A DNA stretch of 64,000 bases from DLKC01 sp002478885 (lineage in GTDB: Bacteria > Bacteroidota > Bacteroidia > Chitinophagales > Chitinophagaceae), in contig JAXLUI010000001.1 of the NCBI GenBank assembly GCA_046329585.1, forward strand, positions 434,001-498,000. Direction: 5' to 3'. The translations under genes were made by a program, and so were the position numbers. The notes beneath the pieces were generated by a model. It searched no databases. It saw only the letters and a program-made list of their open reading frames with translations, and was not told the origin of the DNA. Within the stretch, counting starts at the first letter, position 1; each line of letters begins with the position of its first letter. This document shows, piece by piece, positions 54,312 to 63,904 of this stretch.

Positions 54312-56330
54312 ATGAAAAGGATAATCAGCATACTATTGATTTTGTCGCCTTTATTTGTTAGTGCACAGCATTTGCCTGATAGCTTACGCACTGCTCATGT
54401 ACATGCAGGCAACGATTCAGCCCGTTATATGACCTCCAAATACCTGTATGATTATTACGAGGAATTAAATAAGGATTCGGCCTTTTATTATGCGCAACAG
54501 TGTTTACAACTTGCCAAGAGAAACAACGAAATACTGGCCGAGGCTATTTACATGGATAATACGGCTTACCAACTGATTGGGATGGGAAAATATGCAGAGG
54601 CGCTTCAATATGTCCTGGATGTTTTTAAGATTGTTGAGGACCCTAAAAATGAAAGACTCAATAGCTGGATGTTGTTTTCCAGGCCATTTAATGGAAGTAA
54701 CAGGCTATTGGTACTTTCATACACGCATCACATGTTTGCCATATTGATGCGTGAAACCCAAAATACAGAACAAGAGATTTTTCATTATAAAGAGGCCCGA
54801 AGGATAGCTTCGGAGATAGGGTATCCCGTGAGGCAAATGCTTGCTGCCATGAACCTCGGGCGAAGTTTTACAACAGTGAACAAGCTGGATTCTGCATTAA
54901 TGTATGAAAAGGAAGCAGAACAAATGACAGAAAATTCACCATATAAAAAATATCTCGGGCAGGTTTATTACAGTCTTGGAAATATTTATTTTGAAAAAAA
55001 CAATTTGCCGCTGGCCCTGGACTATTATCATAAAGGCATTGTAATATCTGAAAAAGAAAACAACCTGATAGGGTTGGCAAACAGCTATTTTTTTCTTTCG
55101 AAATATTTTCTGGCTAACAGGCAAAAAGACTCTGCTCTTTTTTATTCCATGCAATGCCTGCAAACGATTAAACAAGTTGGTATTGTGAGATGGTATAAGG
55201 TGAACCTTGGTACAGCTTATGAAAATGTTTACCTGTCTTATAAATTGATCAATCAAAAAGACAGCTTACTAAAATACGAGGAACTTACTTTAATAACTAC
55301 AGACAGCCTGTATAATGAACGCATCAAAAACCTGACTGCCTTCCAGGCGGCCACATTAAGTGAACAGCTTCGGTTGCAGCAGGTGGAGAAAGAAAAAATT
55401 GCTTACGAGAACAATGTAAGGATGTATATCCTGATTGCCGGCATAGCTGTTTTATTACTGCTTGCATTTATTTTCTACCGGAATAACCGGCAAAAAGAAA
55501 AGACCAATAAAACATTGCAAAAAACATTGACTGATTTAAAATCAACCCAGGCCCAACTCATTCAGTCAGAGAAAATGGCCTCGCTTGGAGAACTTACTGC
55601 CGGCATTGCACACGAGATACAAAACCCGTTGAACTTCGTGAATAATTTTTCTGATGTAAATAAAGAATTGCTGGAAGAGCTAAGAGCTGAACGCTTAAAA
55701 CCTAAAGCAGAAAGAGATGAACTAACTGAAGAAGAAATAATCAATGATGTAATTGCAAACGAAGAAAAAATAAATCACCATGGCAAACGTGCAGACGGGA
55801 TTGTAAAAGGAATGTTACAACATTCCCGGTCCAACACAGGCGAAAAAGAACCAACCGATATTAACAAACTGGCCGACGAATACCTCCGCCTCTCCTATCA
55901 TGGTATGCGATCGAAGGATAACAATTTCAATGCTGATATAGAAACCCGGTTTGATGATACCGTTGGCAACATTAACGTAGTGCCGCAGGATATCGGGAGG
56001 GTGTTGCTCAATCTTTATAACAATGCGTTTTACGCCGTCAATGAAAAGGCAAAGCAGCAAACCGCAGGTTACAAACCGGAAGTCTCGATTAAAACGAAAA
56101 AGATAAACGGCAAGATTGAAATGGTCGTAAGTGATAACGGTAATGGCATACCGCAAAACATTGTTGACAAGATCTTTCAGCCGTTCTTTACCACCAAGCC
56201 TACAGGCTCAGGAACCGGGTTGGGCTTGAGTTTGAGCTATGATATTGTAAAAGCACATGGCGGGGAGATAATAGTGGCCGGTAAGGAAGGAGACGGAACT
56301 GAATTTATCATTCAGCTTCCCGATAAATAG
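54312..56330 (+). CDS. Sensor histidine kinase, TPR-type periplasmic sensor
   Basis: A protein of 672 residues from the ATG at 54312. Upstream in-frame starts run into the palindromic element and would hide the signal peptide MKRIISILLILSPLFVSAQ. TPR-type sensor (KDSAFYYAQQCLQLAKRN, MGKYAEALQYVLDVFKI, NNLPLALDYYHKGIVISE) to about residue 355, membrane helix (about 370-388), FYRNNRQKEKTNKTLQ, and His434 in GIAHEIQNPLNFVNNFSDVNKEL. The loop between the two dimerisation helices is longer than in all paralogues (LRAERLKPKAERDELTEEEII), adding several residues. The rest of the core is standard. Confidence 0.93.
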   Translation: MKRIISILLILSPLFVSAQHLPDSLRTAHVHAGNDSARYMTSKYLYDYYEELNKDSAFYYAQQCLQLAKRNNEILAEAIYMDNTAYQLIGMGKYAEALQYVLDVFKIVEDPKNERLNSWMLFSRPFNGSNRLLVLSYTHHMFAILMRETQNTEQEIFHYKEARRIASEIGYPVRQMLAAMNLGRSFTTVNKLDSALMYEKEAEQMTENSPYKKYLGQVYYSLGNIYFEKNNLPLALDYYHKGIVISEKENNLIGLANSYFFLSKYFLANRQKDSALFYSMQCLQTIKQVGIVRWYKVNLGTAYENVYLSYKLINQKDSLLKYEELTLITTDSLYNERIKNLTAFQAATLSEQLRLQQVEKEKIAYENNVRMYILIAGIAVLLLLAFIFYRNNRQKEKTNKTLQKTLTDLKSTQAQLIQSEKMASLGELTAGIAHEIQNPLNFVNNFSDVNKELLEELRAERLKPKAERDELTEEEIINDVIANEEKINHHGKRADGIVKGMLQHSRSNTGEKEPTDINKLADEYLRLSYHGMRSKDNNFNADIETRFDDTVGNINVVPQDIGRVLLNLYNNAFYAVNEKAKQQTAGYKPEVSIKTKKINGKIEMVVSDNGNGIPQNIVDKIFQPFFTTKPTGSGTGLGLSLSYDIVKAHGGEIIVAGKEGDGTEFIIQLPDK

Positions 56331-56404
56331 GCTTTGAACAAAACAACTATAGCCAGTAACGGTAACCGAAATGCTGTTATAGCAACGACCAGGAAGATGA
56401 AGTG

Positions 56405-56642
56405 ATTGCGACGCAACGATGATGCCATGGAAGACTGCTGTCCGTATCATAAAAAGTGCTGCAAAAAAGGAAGAGCGCCGCAGGACGGGTGAAAGGGTTT
56501 ATCATTTATGTGCCCGTAACTGTGTCTTTCCTTGTCCCCGGCTCCCGCTGTTAAATCATCTTCGTTGCGTTGCACACCCGGGCGTTCGGTTATTCACGGT
56601 GCAGCGCATATTCATCTTTTCCTTAACTTACCACAAAAACAA
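56405..56642 (+). repeat. Degenerate palindromic element and shared downstream block
   Basis: Within the 501-base gap 56331-56831: GATTGCGACGCAACGATGATGCC (about 56404-56426) resembles an arm, and GTTGCGTTGCACACCCGGG (56564-56582) is a diverged left arm. The following block, CATATTCATCTTTTCC then TTAACTTACCAC (56607-56634), recurs after the arm at 63911. I see no convincing gene in the gap. Confidence 0.5.
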
Positions 56643-56831
56643 ACTATACCTGATCCAAAACCCTTTACTACCGATAAAATGACAGCAAATAATTCTTTAC
56701 CAAAGCCTTGCGGGCCTGAAGGATTTTTATCTATCCTTTGTGCCTGCCTGTTACTGCGTAACAAAGCCGGCAACAAACCGATGCCGCGAACAAAACTTAT
56801 ATTTACCTATTAAAAGAACCAACAAAAGAAA

Positions 56832-59225
56832 TTGCACCCGATCCCCAAAATATCCTGGCTTTCCGTACCCGCGATGTTGTTCATGATAACCATTCAGGCG
56901 CAGCAGGTTGACTCATTAAAGAACCTCTTAAAAAACACCAGACAAGACACCGCTGCTGCAGACCGTTTAAACGAAATAGCCTCTTATTATCACAATATTG
57001 CTGAAGAAGACAGTTGCCAGAAATATGGTTTCGAGGCACTTTCGATCGTTAAAAAACTATCTGAGAGCGATGCCGTACAAAAAGACAAGGCGTATGCGCT
57101 TGCGTGTAAGAAGTTAAAAGCAAAGGCCCTGGAAAATATTGGCGCGGCACTTTATTACATCAATCCCCAAGCGGGTTTTGACACGTTGCAGGTCGCACTT
57201 AAACTCTGGATAGAAACGGGCGACAAATACGGGCTTGCTACAGTGTATGACCGTCTTGGTGGTGCTTATACCGGCCGGCAGGATTATGAAAATGCTATTA
57301 AAAATTTCAGGCTCGGTTTAAACTACAGCAGGGCGACCGGGAATAAAACCGATGAAGCCATGGCCTGGTATAACATTGGTCTTATTCAACGGTATATGGG
57401 TAATTATGGAGATGCACTGGAAAGTAACCTGGTGACGTTACAAATAGGCAGGGAAATAAAAGACACCACGATTATTGGCTATGGGTTGCTGGGCAACGGC
57501 TTTGATTACATGTTCGCCAAAGACTATGATGAAGCAATCAAAAATCAGCGGGAAGCGTTAGCGATTTTCATAGCACGAAAAGACTCAGCAAGTATTGCCA
57601 CAGCTTACAACGACATGGGCGTAGCCTACCATTTCGCAGGAAATACTGACAGTTCTTTAAAAAACCATTTAGCTGCACTTGCAATAAGAAAGCGAGTGTC
57701 CACGAATGGCGAGATCGGTGCTTCTTACAATTATATTTCCGACATTCTTGTGTTGCAGAAGAAATACGCCGAGGCATTAAGTTATTGCCTTGAAGGGCTA
57801 AAGCATGTAAAGCTGGATGGCGATTCCAGGTTTATTCTTAACGGGTACACCTGCGCAGGAAATATTTACAGGAACCTTCATGAGTACCCGCATGCGCTCA
57901 CTTATTATGATTCGGCCCTAAACCTTAGCAAAGCGATCAGTGACAAGGAAGACGAAGCCGTGGCGTTGCAGGGTATCGCGAATGTTTATCTTACGCAAGG
58001 TAAAAACAAGGAAGCCATCGGGCTGCTTAACCAGGCAGCCTCTGTGTTGCCGAATACCAATCACAAAATGCTACAGTCTGTTTACAGGCAACTGGCAGAT
58101 GCGTATGTAAAAACCGGCGATTATAAAAACGCATACGAAAACCAGGTCAGGTTCAAGCAGATGAGCGATTCCCTGACTGCGGCAGAGAAAGCGGAAAAGA
58201 TTACCAGTCTTACAAAACAGCTCGAATACAAAAACAAGCATGCCTTGCAGAAAGCAAGCCAGGAAAAACAACTCGCCATCCAGCAATCGCAGATCGAGCG
58301 CCAGAAAATAATGGGTAATATCAGTATTGCCGGATTGGTAGCGGTAATCGGTTTAGCCATCATTGTATATATCCGTTTCAGGGAAAAAAGGAAACTGAAT
58401 GTGGCCCTCGAGCAATCGCTTACCGAATTAAAAGCGACCCAAACCCAACTTGTACACTCCGAAAAAATGGCTTCGCTTGGAGAACTTACCGCAGGCATTG
58501 CACATGAAATACAGAACCCTTTAAATTTTGTAAATAATTTTTCTGACCTCAGCCACGAATTGTGTGACGAAATGAACGAGGAATTAAATCGTGGTAATAT
58601 CAATGAAGCAAAAGCGCTTGCAGGGAATATACAGGAGAATCTCGAAAAAGTAGTGCATCATGGCAAACGCGCAGAATCCATTGTAAAAGGCATGTTACAA
58701 CATTCCCGCACCAGTACCGGCCAGCGCGAGTTAACCGATATTAATAAACTGGCCGATGAATACCTGCGCCTCTCCTATCACGGGCTTCGCGCCAAAGACA
58801 AGTCATTCAACTCAGAAATAAAAACTGACTTTGACGAAAAGGGCGGCAGCATTAAAGTGGTCGCGCAAGATATTGGCCGCGTGCTATTGAATTTGTACAA
58901 CAACGCGTTCTTCGCTGTTTTTGAAAAGAAACAAATTGCCGGTGAAAAATACCAACCCATAGTAACCGTTTCAACAAAACGCGTTAACAATGCGGCCGGT
59001 GTTGCACAACTGATCATTACTATAAGCGATAATGGTATGGGAATACCGAAAAGGATCGTTGACAAGATTTTCCAGCCATTTTTTACAACAAAACCATCGG
59101 GACAGGGAACCGGCCTCGGCCTAAGCCTGAGTTATGATATTATAAAAGCGCACAAGGGCGAAATAAAAGTAGAAACAGTGGAAAATGAAGGCACCAGTTT
59201 TATTATTCAACTGCCTGTAAGTTGA
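56832..59225 (+). CDS. Sensor histidine kinase with long TPR sensor
   Basis: A protein of 797 residues from a TTG at 56832. That start gives a full signal peptide (ISWLSVPAMLFMITIQAQ), whereas the first ATG (56874) would remove most of it. At least eight well-formed TPR units follow (YGLATVYDRLGGAYTGRQDY, GNKTDEAMAWYNIGLIQRY, KDSASIATAYNDMGVAYH, EYPHALTYYDSALNLSKAI, GKNKEAIGLLNQAASVLP). A membrane helix (about 497-515, ISIAGLVAVIGLAIIVYI) precedes His558 in GIAHEIQNPLNFVNNFSDLSHEL. The core is more diverged than most: NLEKVVHHGKRAESIVKGMLQHSR, FFTTKPSGQGTGLGLSLSYDIIKAHKGEI. It may be an older member of the array. Confidence 0.9.
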   Translation: MHPIPKISWLSVPAMLFMITIQAQQVDSLKNLLKNTRQDTAAADRLNEIASYYHNIAEEDSCQKYGFEALSIVKKLSESDAVQKDKAYALACKKLKAKALENIGAALYYINPQAGFDTLQVALKLWIETGDKYGLATVYDRLGGAYTGRQDYENAIKNFRLGLNYSRATGNKTDEAMAWYNIGLIQRYMGNYGDALESNLVTLQIGREIKDTTIIGYGLLGNGFDYMFAKDYDEAIKNQREALAIFIARKDSASIATAYNDMGVAYHFAGNTDSSLKNHLAALAIRKRVSTNGEIGASYNYISDILVLQKKYAEALSYCLEGLKHVKLDGDSRFILNGYTCAGNIYRNLHEYPHALTYYDSALNLSKAISDKEDEAVALQGIANVYLTQGKNKEAIGLLNQAASVLPNTNHKMLQSVYRQLADAYVKTGDYKNAYENQVRFKQMSDSLTAAEKAEKITSLTKQLEYKNKHALQKASQEKQLAIQQSQIERQKIMGNISIAGLVAVIGLAIIVYIRFREKRKLNVALEQSLTELKATQTQLVHSEKMASLGELTAGIAHEIQNPLNFVNNFSDLSHELCDEMNEELNRGNINEAKALAGNIQENLEKVVHHGKRAESIVKGMLQHSRTSTGQRELTDINKLADEYLRLSYHGLRAKDKSFNSEIKTDFDEKGGSIKVVAQDIGRVLLNLYNNAFFAVFEKKQIAGEKYQPIVTVSTKRVNNAAGVAQLIITISDNGMGIPKRIVDKIFQPFFTTKPSGQGTGLGLSLSYDIIKAHKGEIKVETVENEGTSFIIQLPVS

Positions 59226-59260
59226 GTTTTTTATGGTGCCAGGCTACATCAATATGCCAG

Positions 59261-59360
59261 GCTTTCGTTGCGTCGCACTCTTGTACTGCAGTAATCCTGC
59301 TGAGCAATGAACAAAGCGTAAAAGGGAGTCATTCTTTCATCAGAAGAAGCTAAGACAACA
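59261..59360 (+). repeat. Palindromic element with a nested stem-loop in the right arm
   Basis: Left arm GTTGCGTCGCACTCTTGTAC at 59267-59286. The right arm is GTAAAAGGGAGTCA, then the hairpin TTCTT-(TCATCAG)-AAGAA (59332-59348), then GCTAAGACAACATATGCC. This hairpin is related in sequence to the one at 32133. Confidence 0.72.
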
Positions 59361-59424
59361 TATGCCGCTATTGACACGGAAGTCCGTAAAAAAATGATCT
59401 TTTTTAAATTTATATAATACCGTA

Positions 59425-59716
59425 ATGAAGTTATTTTTCGGGGCCCTATTCCGTTTGTCATTGTCCAGTTTTATGGCTGCACAACAAAACCTGCAATACA
59501 ATTCCAGAAAGGCCTTAAGCAAGAGTATGAATGACCCGGTGCAGTTTAAAATACCGGGAACCATCTCCGGGTACGAGCTTGCAAAAAAATACAAGCGCAG
59601 GAACAGGACTTGGCTTGAGTTTGAGTTATGATATTGTAAAGGCCCATGGCGGAGAAATAAAGGTGGAGACCAATAAGAATGAAGGTTCGTCATTTATCAT
59701 TAAACTTTACGTTTGA
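59425..59716 (+). pseudogene. Internally deleted kinase relic
   Basis: It starts like a kinase gene with a signal peptide (MKLFFGALFRLSLSSFMAAQ) and about 40 further codons. It then jumps in another frame to the last 37 codons of the kinase core: GTGLGLSLSYDIVKAHGGEIKVE...FIIKLYV with TGA at 59714-59716. Sensor, H-box and N-box are gone. The final bases overlap the leader of the next kinase. The rest of the 59226-59723 gap holds the palindromic element. Confidence 0.7.
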
Positions 59717-59723
59717 ACTTAGT

Positions 59724-61685
59724 ATGAAAAAAATAGTATTTCTATCGCTTTTTATTCTCTGTGAAAATTCAGTTATTGCACAAAATGAAGTGGCCAAACA
59801 GATTTTGGCACAATGCGACTCGATATTGGATAAAGTTGTAAAAGAAAAGGATGCGGATAGAAAAACAGATCTACTTTTATCATTTTACGGCACATCTATT
59901 GACGGCTTTCCGTTACAGCTCCAGCATCTTAGTCAAGAACTACTGGATGTTTCCAAAAAGAATAAAGACATTTTTATTGAATCGGCTTCATTTAGCGCGG
60001 CTGCCCAAGCCTATCGGCTTACCGGTAACTATGTAAAGGCATTGGAATATCATCGCAAAGCGGTGGCGCTTGCGGAGCAAACCGGCAATAAAACACTGGT
60101 AGGCTTTGCACTTAACCAGATGGGGCATATTTATAAAGACAGGTTAGAAAACGAAAAGGCATTAGCGCTATACACCGAAGCATTTAAGGATTTTGAAGCA
60201 TCCGGTAAAAATGATAAATGGTATGCTTCCATGAACCTCGCAACTGTATATTATAACATGGGCAGCTACGATTCCTCATTATTCTATGCAAAATATGCCC
60301 TTGCAAAGATCACTCAGTCAACCTCCCCGGGCGACGGCAATCAAAGTATTATATATTCGACTTTTGCCAACGTATACAGTCAAAAAAACGAACCCGATAG
60401 CGTAAGAAAATATTTTGCAAAGGCAATAGAGCTGGTAAACAAGCTACAATCGCCCCGCTATAAAAATGCAATTTTTGTTTTTCTTGCAGAACATTTTAGC
60501 CGTATCCACCAATACGACTCATCCGCATTCTATTATAAAAAAGCAATCAACATTGTAGCAGGGACAGAGATGGACAACCTTGTTCTTAAACCCGCTAAAA
60601 GCCTTACTGCATATTATCAAAACATCAATGCGGATAGCACGGTGAAATACTGGAAGGTTTATTCGGTTGCAAACGATAGCGTTAACAGCATGCGCACCAA
60701 CCAGCAAATTCAAATGCTTACGTTTGAAGAAGATCAACGTAAAAGAGACATTGAAGCGGCACAAATTGCTTATCAAAATAAAATACGTACCGGTTTATTG
60801 CTGGGCGGCCTCGCAGTGTTTTTGATAGTTGCTGTCATCCTTTACCGTAATAACAAGCAAAAGCAAAAAGCCAATACAAAACTCGAGAAAACACTAGCCG
60901 AACTAAAATCCACCCAAGCACAACTTATCCAATCAGAAAAAATGGCTTCACTTGGTGAGCTTACTGCGGGCATTGCACACGAGATACAAAACCCGTTGAA
61001 CTTTGTGAATAATTTCTCGGACGTAAACACGGAACTAATCGACGAATTAAGAGAAGAACTGGCAACCGGCAACCTGCAGTTGGCAAATGAAATTGCAATT
61101 GATATCAAAGAAAATGAAGCCAAGATCAACCATCATGGCAAACGTGCAGACGGAATTGTAAAGGGGATGTTACAGCATTCCCGTTCGGGTACGGGCGACA
61201 AGGAACCTACCGACATCAATAAACTGGCTGACGAATATTTCCGCCTCTCCTATCATGGGATACGATCGAAAGACAATGACTTCAATGCGGATATAAAAAA
61301 CGCGTTTGATGAAACAACCGGCAACATCAATGTAGTGCCGCAGGATATCGGGAGGGTGCTGCTGAACCTTTACAACAATGCGTTCTATGCGGTGAACGAA
61401 AAGTCAAAGCTGCAAACTGCCAATTACAAACCGCAGGTGTCTGTTACAACGAAAAGAATCAATGGCAAGATTGAAATAAGCGTGACTGACAATGGCAACG
61501 GCATACCGCAAAACATCGTTGACAAAATATTCCAGCCGTTCTTTACCACCAAACCTACCGGATCAGGAACAGGACTTGGCTTGAGTTTGAGTTATGATAT
61601 TGTAAAGGCCCATGGCGGAGAAATAAAAGTAAGGAGCACGGAAGGGCAAGGAACTGAATTTATCATTCAGTTACCCCTAAGCTAA
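59724..61685 (+). CDS. Sensor histidine kinase, TPR-type periplasmic sensor
   Basis: A protein of 653 residues from the ATG at 59724; upstream in-frame starts lie inside the kinase relic. Signal peptide (KKIVFLSLFILCENSVIAQ), TPR-type sensor (TGNYVKALEYHRKAVALAEQ, ENEKALALYTEAFKDFE, YDSSLFYAKYALAKI) to about residue 340, a membrane helix (about 355-373), YRNNKQKQKANTKLEK, and His419 in GIAHEIQNPLNFVNNFSDVNTEL. The core has DIKENEAKINHHGKRADGIVKGMLQHSRSGTGDKEPTDI (seen in parts), a version shared with the kinase at 61765. That one starts 79 bases downstream and may be co-transcribed. Confidence 0.93.
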   Translation: MKKIVFLSLFILCENSVIAQNEVAKQILAQCDSILDKVVKEKDADRKTDLLLSFYGTSIDGFPLQLQHLSQELLDVSKKNKDIFIESASFSAAAQAYRLTGNYVKALEYHRKAVALAEQTGNKTLVGFALNQMGHIYKDRLENEKALALYTEAFKDFEASGKNDKWYASMNLATVYYNMGSYDSSLFYAKYALAKITQSTSPGDGNQSIIYSTFANVYSQKNEPDSVRKYFAKAIELVNKLQSPRYKNAIFVFLAEHFSRIHQYDSSAFYYKKAINIVAGTEMDNLVLKPAKSLTAYYQNINADSTVKYWKVYSVANDSVNSMRTNQQIQMLTFEEDQRKRDIEAAQIAYQNKIRTGLLLGGLAVFLIVAVILYRNNKQKQKANTKLEKTLAELKSTQAQLIQSEKMASLGELTAGIAHEIQNPLNFVNNFSDVNTELIDELREELATGNLQLANEIAIDIKENEAKINHHGKRADGIVKGMLQHSRSGTGDKEPTDINKLADEYFRLSYHGIRSKDNDFNADIKNAFDETTGNINVVPQDIGRVLLNLYNNAFYAVNEKSKLQTANYKPQVSVTTKRINGKIEISVTDNGNGIPQNIVDKIFQPFFTTKPTGSGTGLGLSLSYDIVKAHGGEIKVRSTEGQGTEFIIQLPLS

Positions 61686-61764
61686 ATTATTGCTTGCACC
61701 GGTTTAAGCGCCGGTATTGATCATTTCCCAGGATACATTAGAAAATTGGATAACAGGTTTAACT

Positions 61765-63891
61765 ATGAAATCTTTAAAACCAGCATGGCTTTTTATTTGC
61801 ATCGTGTTTCTATGTATCGAACAGGCAGCAAGCCAGCGTTTGATAAATGTAACAACACAAGATGACGGTACCAGGATTTTGTTTGCCGATGCACTAAGTG
61901 ACAGCATGGGCGTTTATTCCATTTCGGACGTTTGTTCGGAAAACTTTGCGGATAAATTCAGGCCGGGACAGGTTGCAGGGTTTAGTGAGGACATAAAAAA
62001 TTACTGGTTCCGGTTCACTTTACAAAACAATAGCGGCAAGAGCGGAAACTGGTTATTGAATTTTGACAACTGGGCTTATGTAAAACTATATTCCGGCGAT
62101 TCCCTAACCACGCAAACACCAAAAATAAGCGGGCATTTAATCCCCTTTCTTCAAAAAGATTATGCCTCCGGAAACAGGAACCTCGTAAAGTTGTATTTGA
62201 AAGCCGGGGAAACAGTCAACTGTTATGCAAGGCTGGAAACTTCCAACCGGTGGCAGGTTAAGCCCGCTGATTTGTCATTCAGAATGTATACAGATGCGCT
62301 ATACCTCGCTGAACGGCATGACCAGGATAATACCATATCATGGTTTAATGGCTTTTTTATGGTTATCCTGCTATACAATCTTTTTATATTCCTGTCGACA
62401 AAGGATAAGAATTATATACCTTATCTCCTGATGCTCTTGTTCAACTTCATTTTCAACTTCGAGAATTTTGGCTACAACTTTGAAGTGATGAAGCATTATC
62501 CAGCCTATTTGAACTGGTATAGCTTTTTAGATATGCTTCTTTCGTTTATTTATGCATGTGCAATCTTATCGTTTGCGGCCCGTTTCCTGAAAGTGAAACA
62601 GCACTTCCCTTTCTTTTATAAATTTTTCATGGTAACGCTGCTGGCCCTTTTTATTCTTGTAATCGTTTCCTTTATGGGCAATGAATACCTGGCTTACAGC
62701 ATTGGCAACATGGTTGGTATTATTTCCATGCTATCGATACTTATTGTAGCGATCCGCAGTTTCTATATCAAACTGCCTTCCGCGGGCTATTTTTTGCTGG
62801 CGCAAACCGCGTTTCTCACAGGCCTTATCATCTTTCTTTTAAAGTCGCTGAATATGGTACCCAACCATTTTCTTACCAACTACAGTTTACAAATTGGCTC
62901 TGCAGTTGAAGAATTACTGTTTTCGTTTGCACTTGCCAACCGCATTAATGTATTGGAGAAAGACAACAAGGAAAAGCAATTGGAGCTCATTGACCAGTTG
63001 CACGAAAACCAGAACCTGCAAAAAGAACTCAATATAAAACTGGAACAGAAAGTGGTGGAACGCACGCAGGAACTTCAGCAGTCTTTACAAAACCTTAAAG
63101 CAACACAGGTTCAACTTATACACTCCGAGAAAATGGCAAGCCTGGGTGAACTCACGGCAGGTATTGCTCATGAAATTCAGAACCCCCTAAACTTTGTAAA
63201 TAATTTTTCCGATATAAATGCAGAATTGATTGATGAATTAAAACAAGAGTTGGCTGCAGGCAACCTTCAAGTGGCAACTGAAATCGCCGACGATATCAAA
63301 GAAAACGAAGCCAAGATTAACCATCATGGCAAACGTGCCGACGGTATTGTAAAGGGCATGTTACAACATTCCCGTTCGGGCACGGGCGACAAGGAGCCTA
63401 CTGATATTAATAAACTGGCCGACGAATATCTCCGTCTCTCCTATCATGGGCTTCGATCGAAGGACAAGGACTTCAATGCTGATATAAAAACTGCCTTTGA
63501 TGAAAGCACTGGCTTTATTAATGCAGTGCCGCAAGACATTGGAAGAGTATTACTGAATTTGTTTAATAATGCTTTTTATGCATTGAATGAAAAAGCAAAG
63601 CTGCAAATCACCGGTTACAAACCGCAGGTTATCGTTACAACAAAAAAAATTGACCCGGCCCAGGGCGCGGTGGCTAAGGTTGAAATAAGTGTTGCAGATA
63701 ATGGCAACGGCATCCCGGAAAAAATAAAAGAGAAAATATTTCAGCCGTTCTTTACCACCAAGCCAACCGGTTCAGGGACAGGGCTGGGATTGAGTCTGAG
63801 CTATGATATTATAAAAGCCCATGGCGGGCAGATAATCGTTGATAGTGCAGAGGGTGAAGGCACTACATTTATTATTGTGTTACCAGCTTAG
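61765..63891 (+). CDS. Sensor histidine kinase, 7TMR-DISM type
   Basis: A protein of 708 residues from the ATG at 61765. Signal peptide (AWLFICIVFLCIEQAASQ), an extracytoplasmic DISMED2-like beta domain (about 35-185; NYWFRFTLQNNSGKSGNWLLNF, AYVKLYSGDSL), seven membrane helices (about 205-395), then an EQKVVERTQELQQSLQNLKATQ coiled coil. His469 lies in GIAHEIQNPLNFVNNFSDINAEL. The ATP-binding domain carries a DPAQGAVAK insertion and the PEKIKEKIFQPFF version of the lid, as in the kinases at 38815-42920. The coiled coil is nearly the same as in the broken 7TM kinase at 29855. It is the last kinase in the window. Confidence 0.93.
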   Translation: MKSLKPAWLFICIVFLCIEQAASQRLINVTTQDDGTRILFADALSDSMGVYSISDVCSENFADKFRPGQVAGFSEDIKNYWFRFTLQNNSGKSGNWLLNFDNWAYVKLYSGDSLTTQTPKISGHLIPFLQKDYASGNRNLVKLYLKAGETVNCYARLETSNRWQVKPADLSFRMYTDALYLAERHDQDNTISWFNGFFMVILLYNLFIFLSTKDKNYIPYLLMLLFNFIFNFENFGYNFEVMKHYPAYLNWYSFLDMLLSFIYACAILSFAARFLKVKQHFPFFYKFFMVTLLALFILVIVSFMGNEYLAYSIGNMVGIISMLSILIVAIRSFYIKLPSAGYFLLAQTAFLTGLIIFLLKSLNMVPNHFLTNYSLQIGSAVEELLFSFALANRINVLEKDNKEKQLELIDQLHENQNLQKELNIKLEQKVVERTQELQQSLQNLKATQVQLIHSEKMASLGELTAGIAHEIQNPLNFVNNFSDINAELIDELKQELAAGNLQVATEIADDIKENEAKINHHGKRADGIVKGMLQHSRSGTGDKEPTDINKLADEYLRLSYHGLRSKDKDFNADIKTAFDESTGFINAVPQDIGRVLLNLFNNAFYALNEKAKLQITGYKPQVIVTTKKIDPAQGAVAKVEISVADNGNGIPEKIKEKIFQPFFTTKPTGSGTGLGLSLSYDIIKAHGGQIIVDSAEGEGTTFIIVLPA

Positions 63892-63904
63892 GAATATGCA
63901 TTAA

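Noticed and set aside
56419..56682. An 87-codon frame in the gap before the long TPR kinase
   Set aside because: It runs through a copy of the repetitive element and has low-complexity Cys/Arg/Leu composition.
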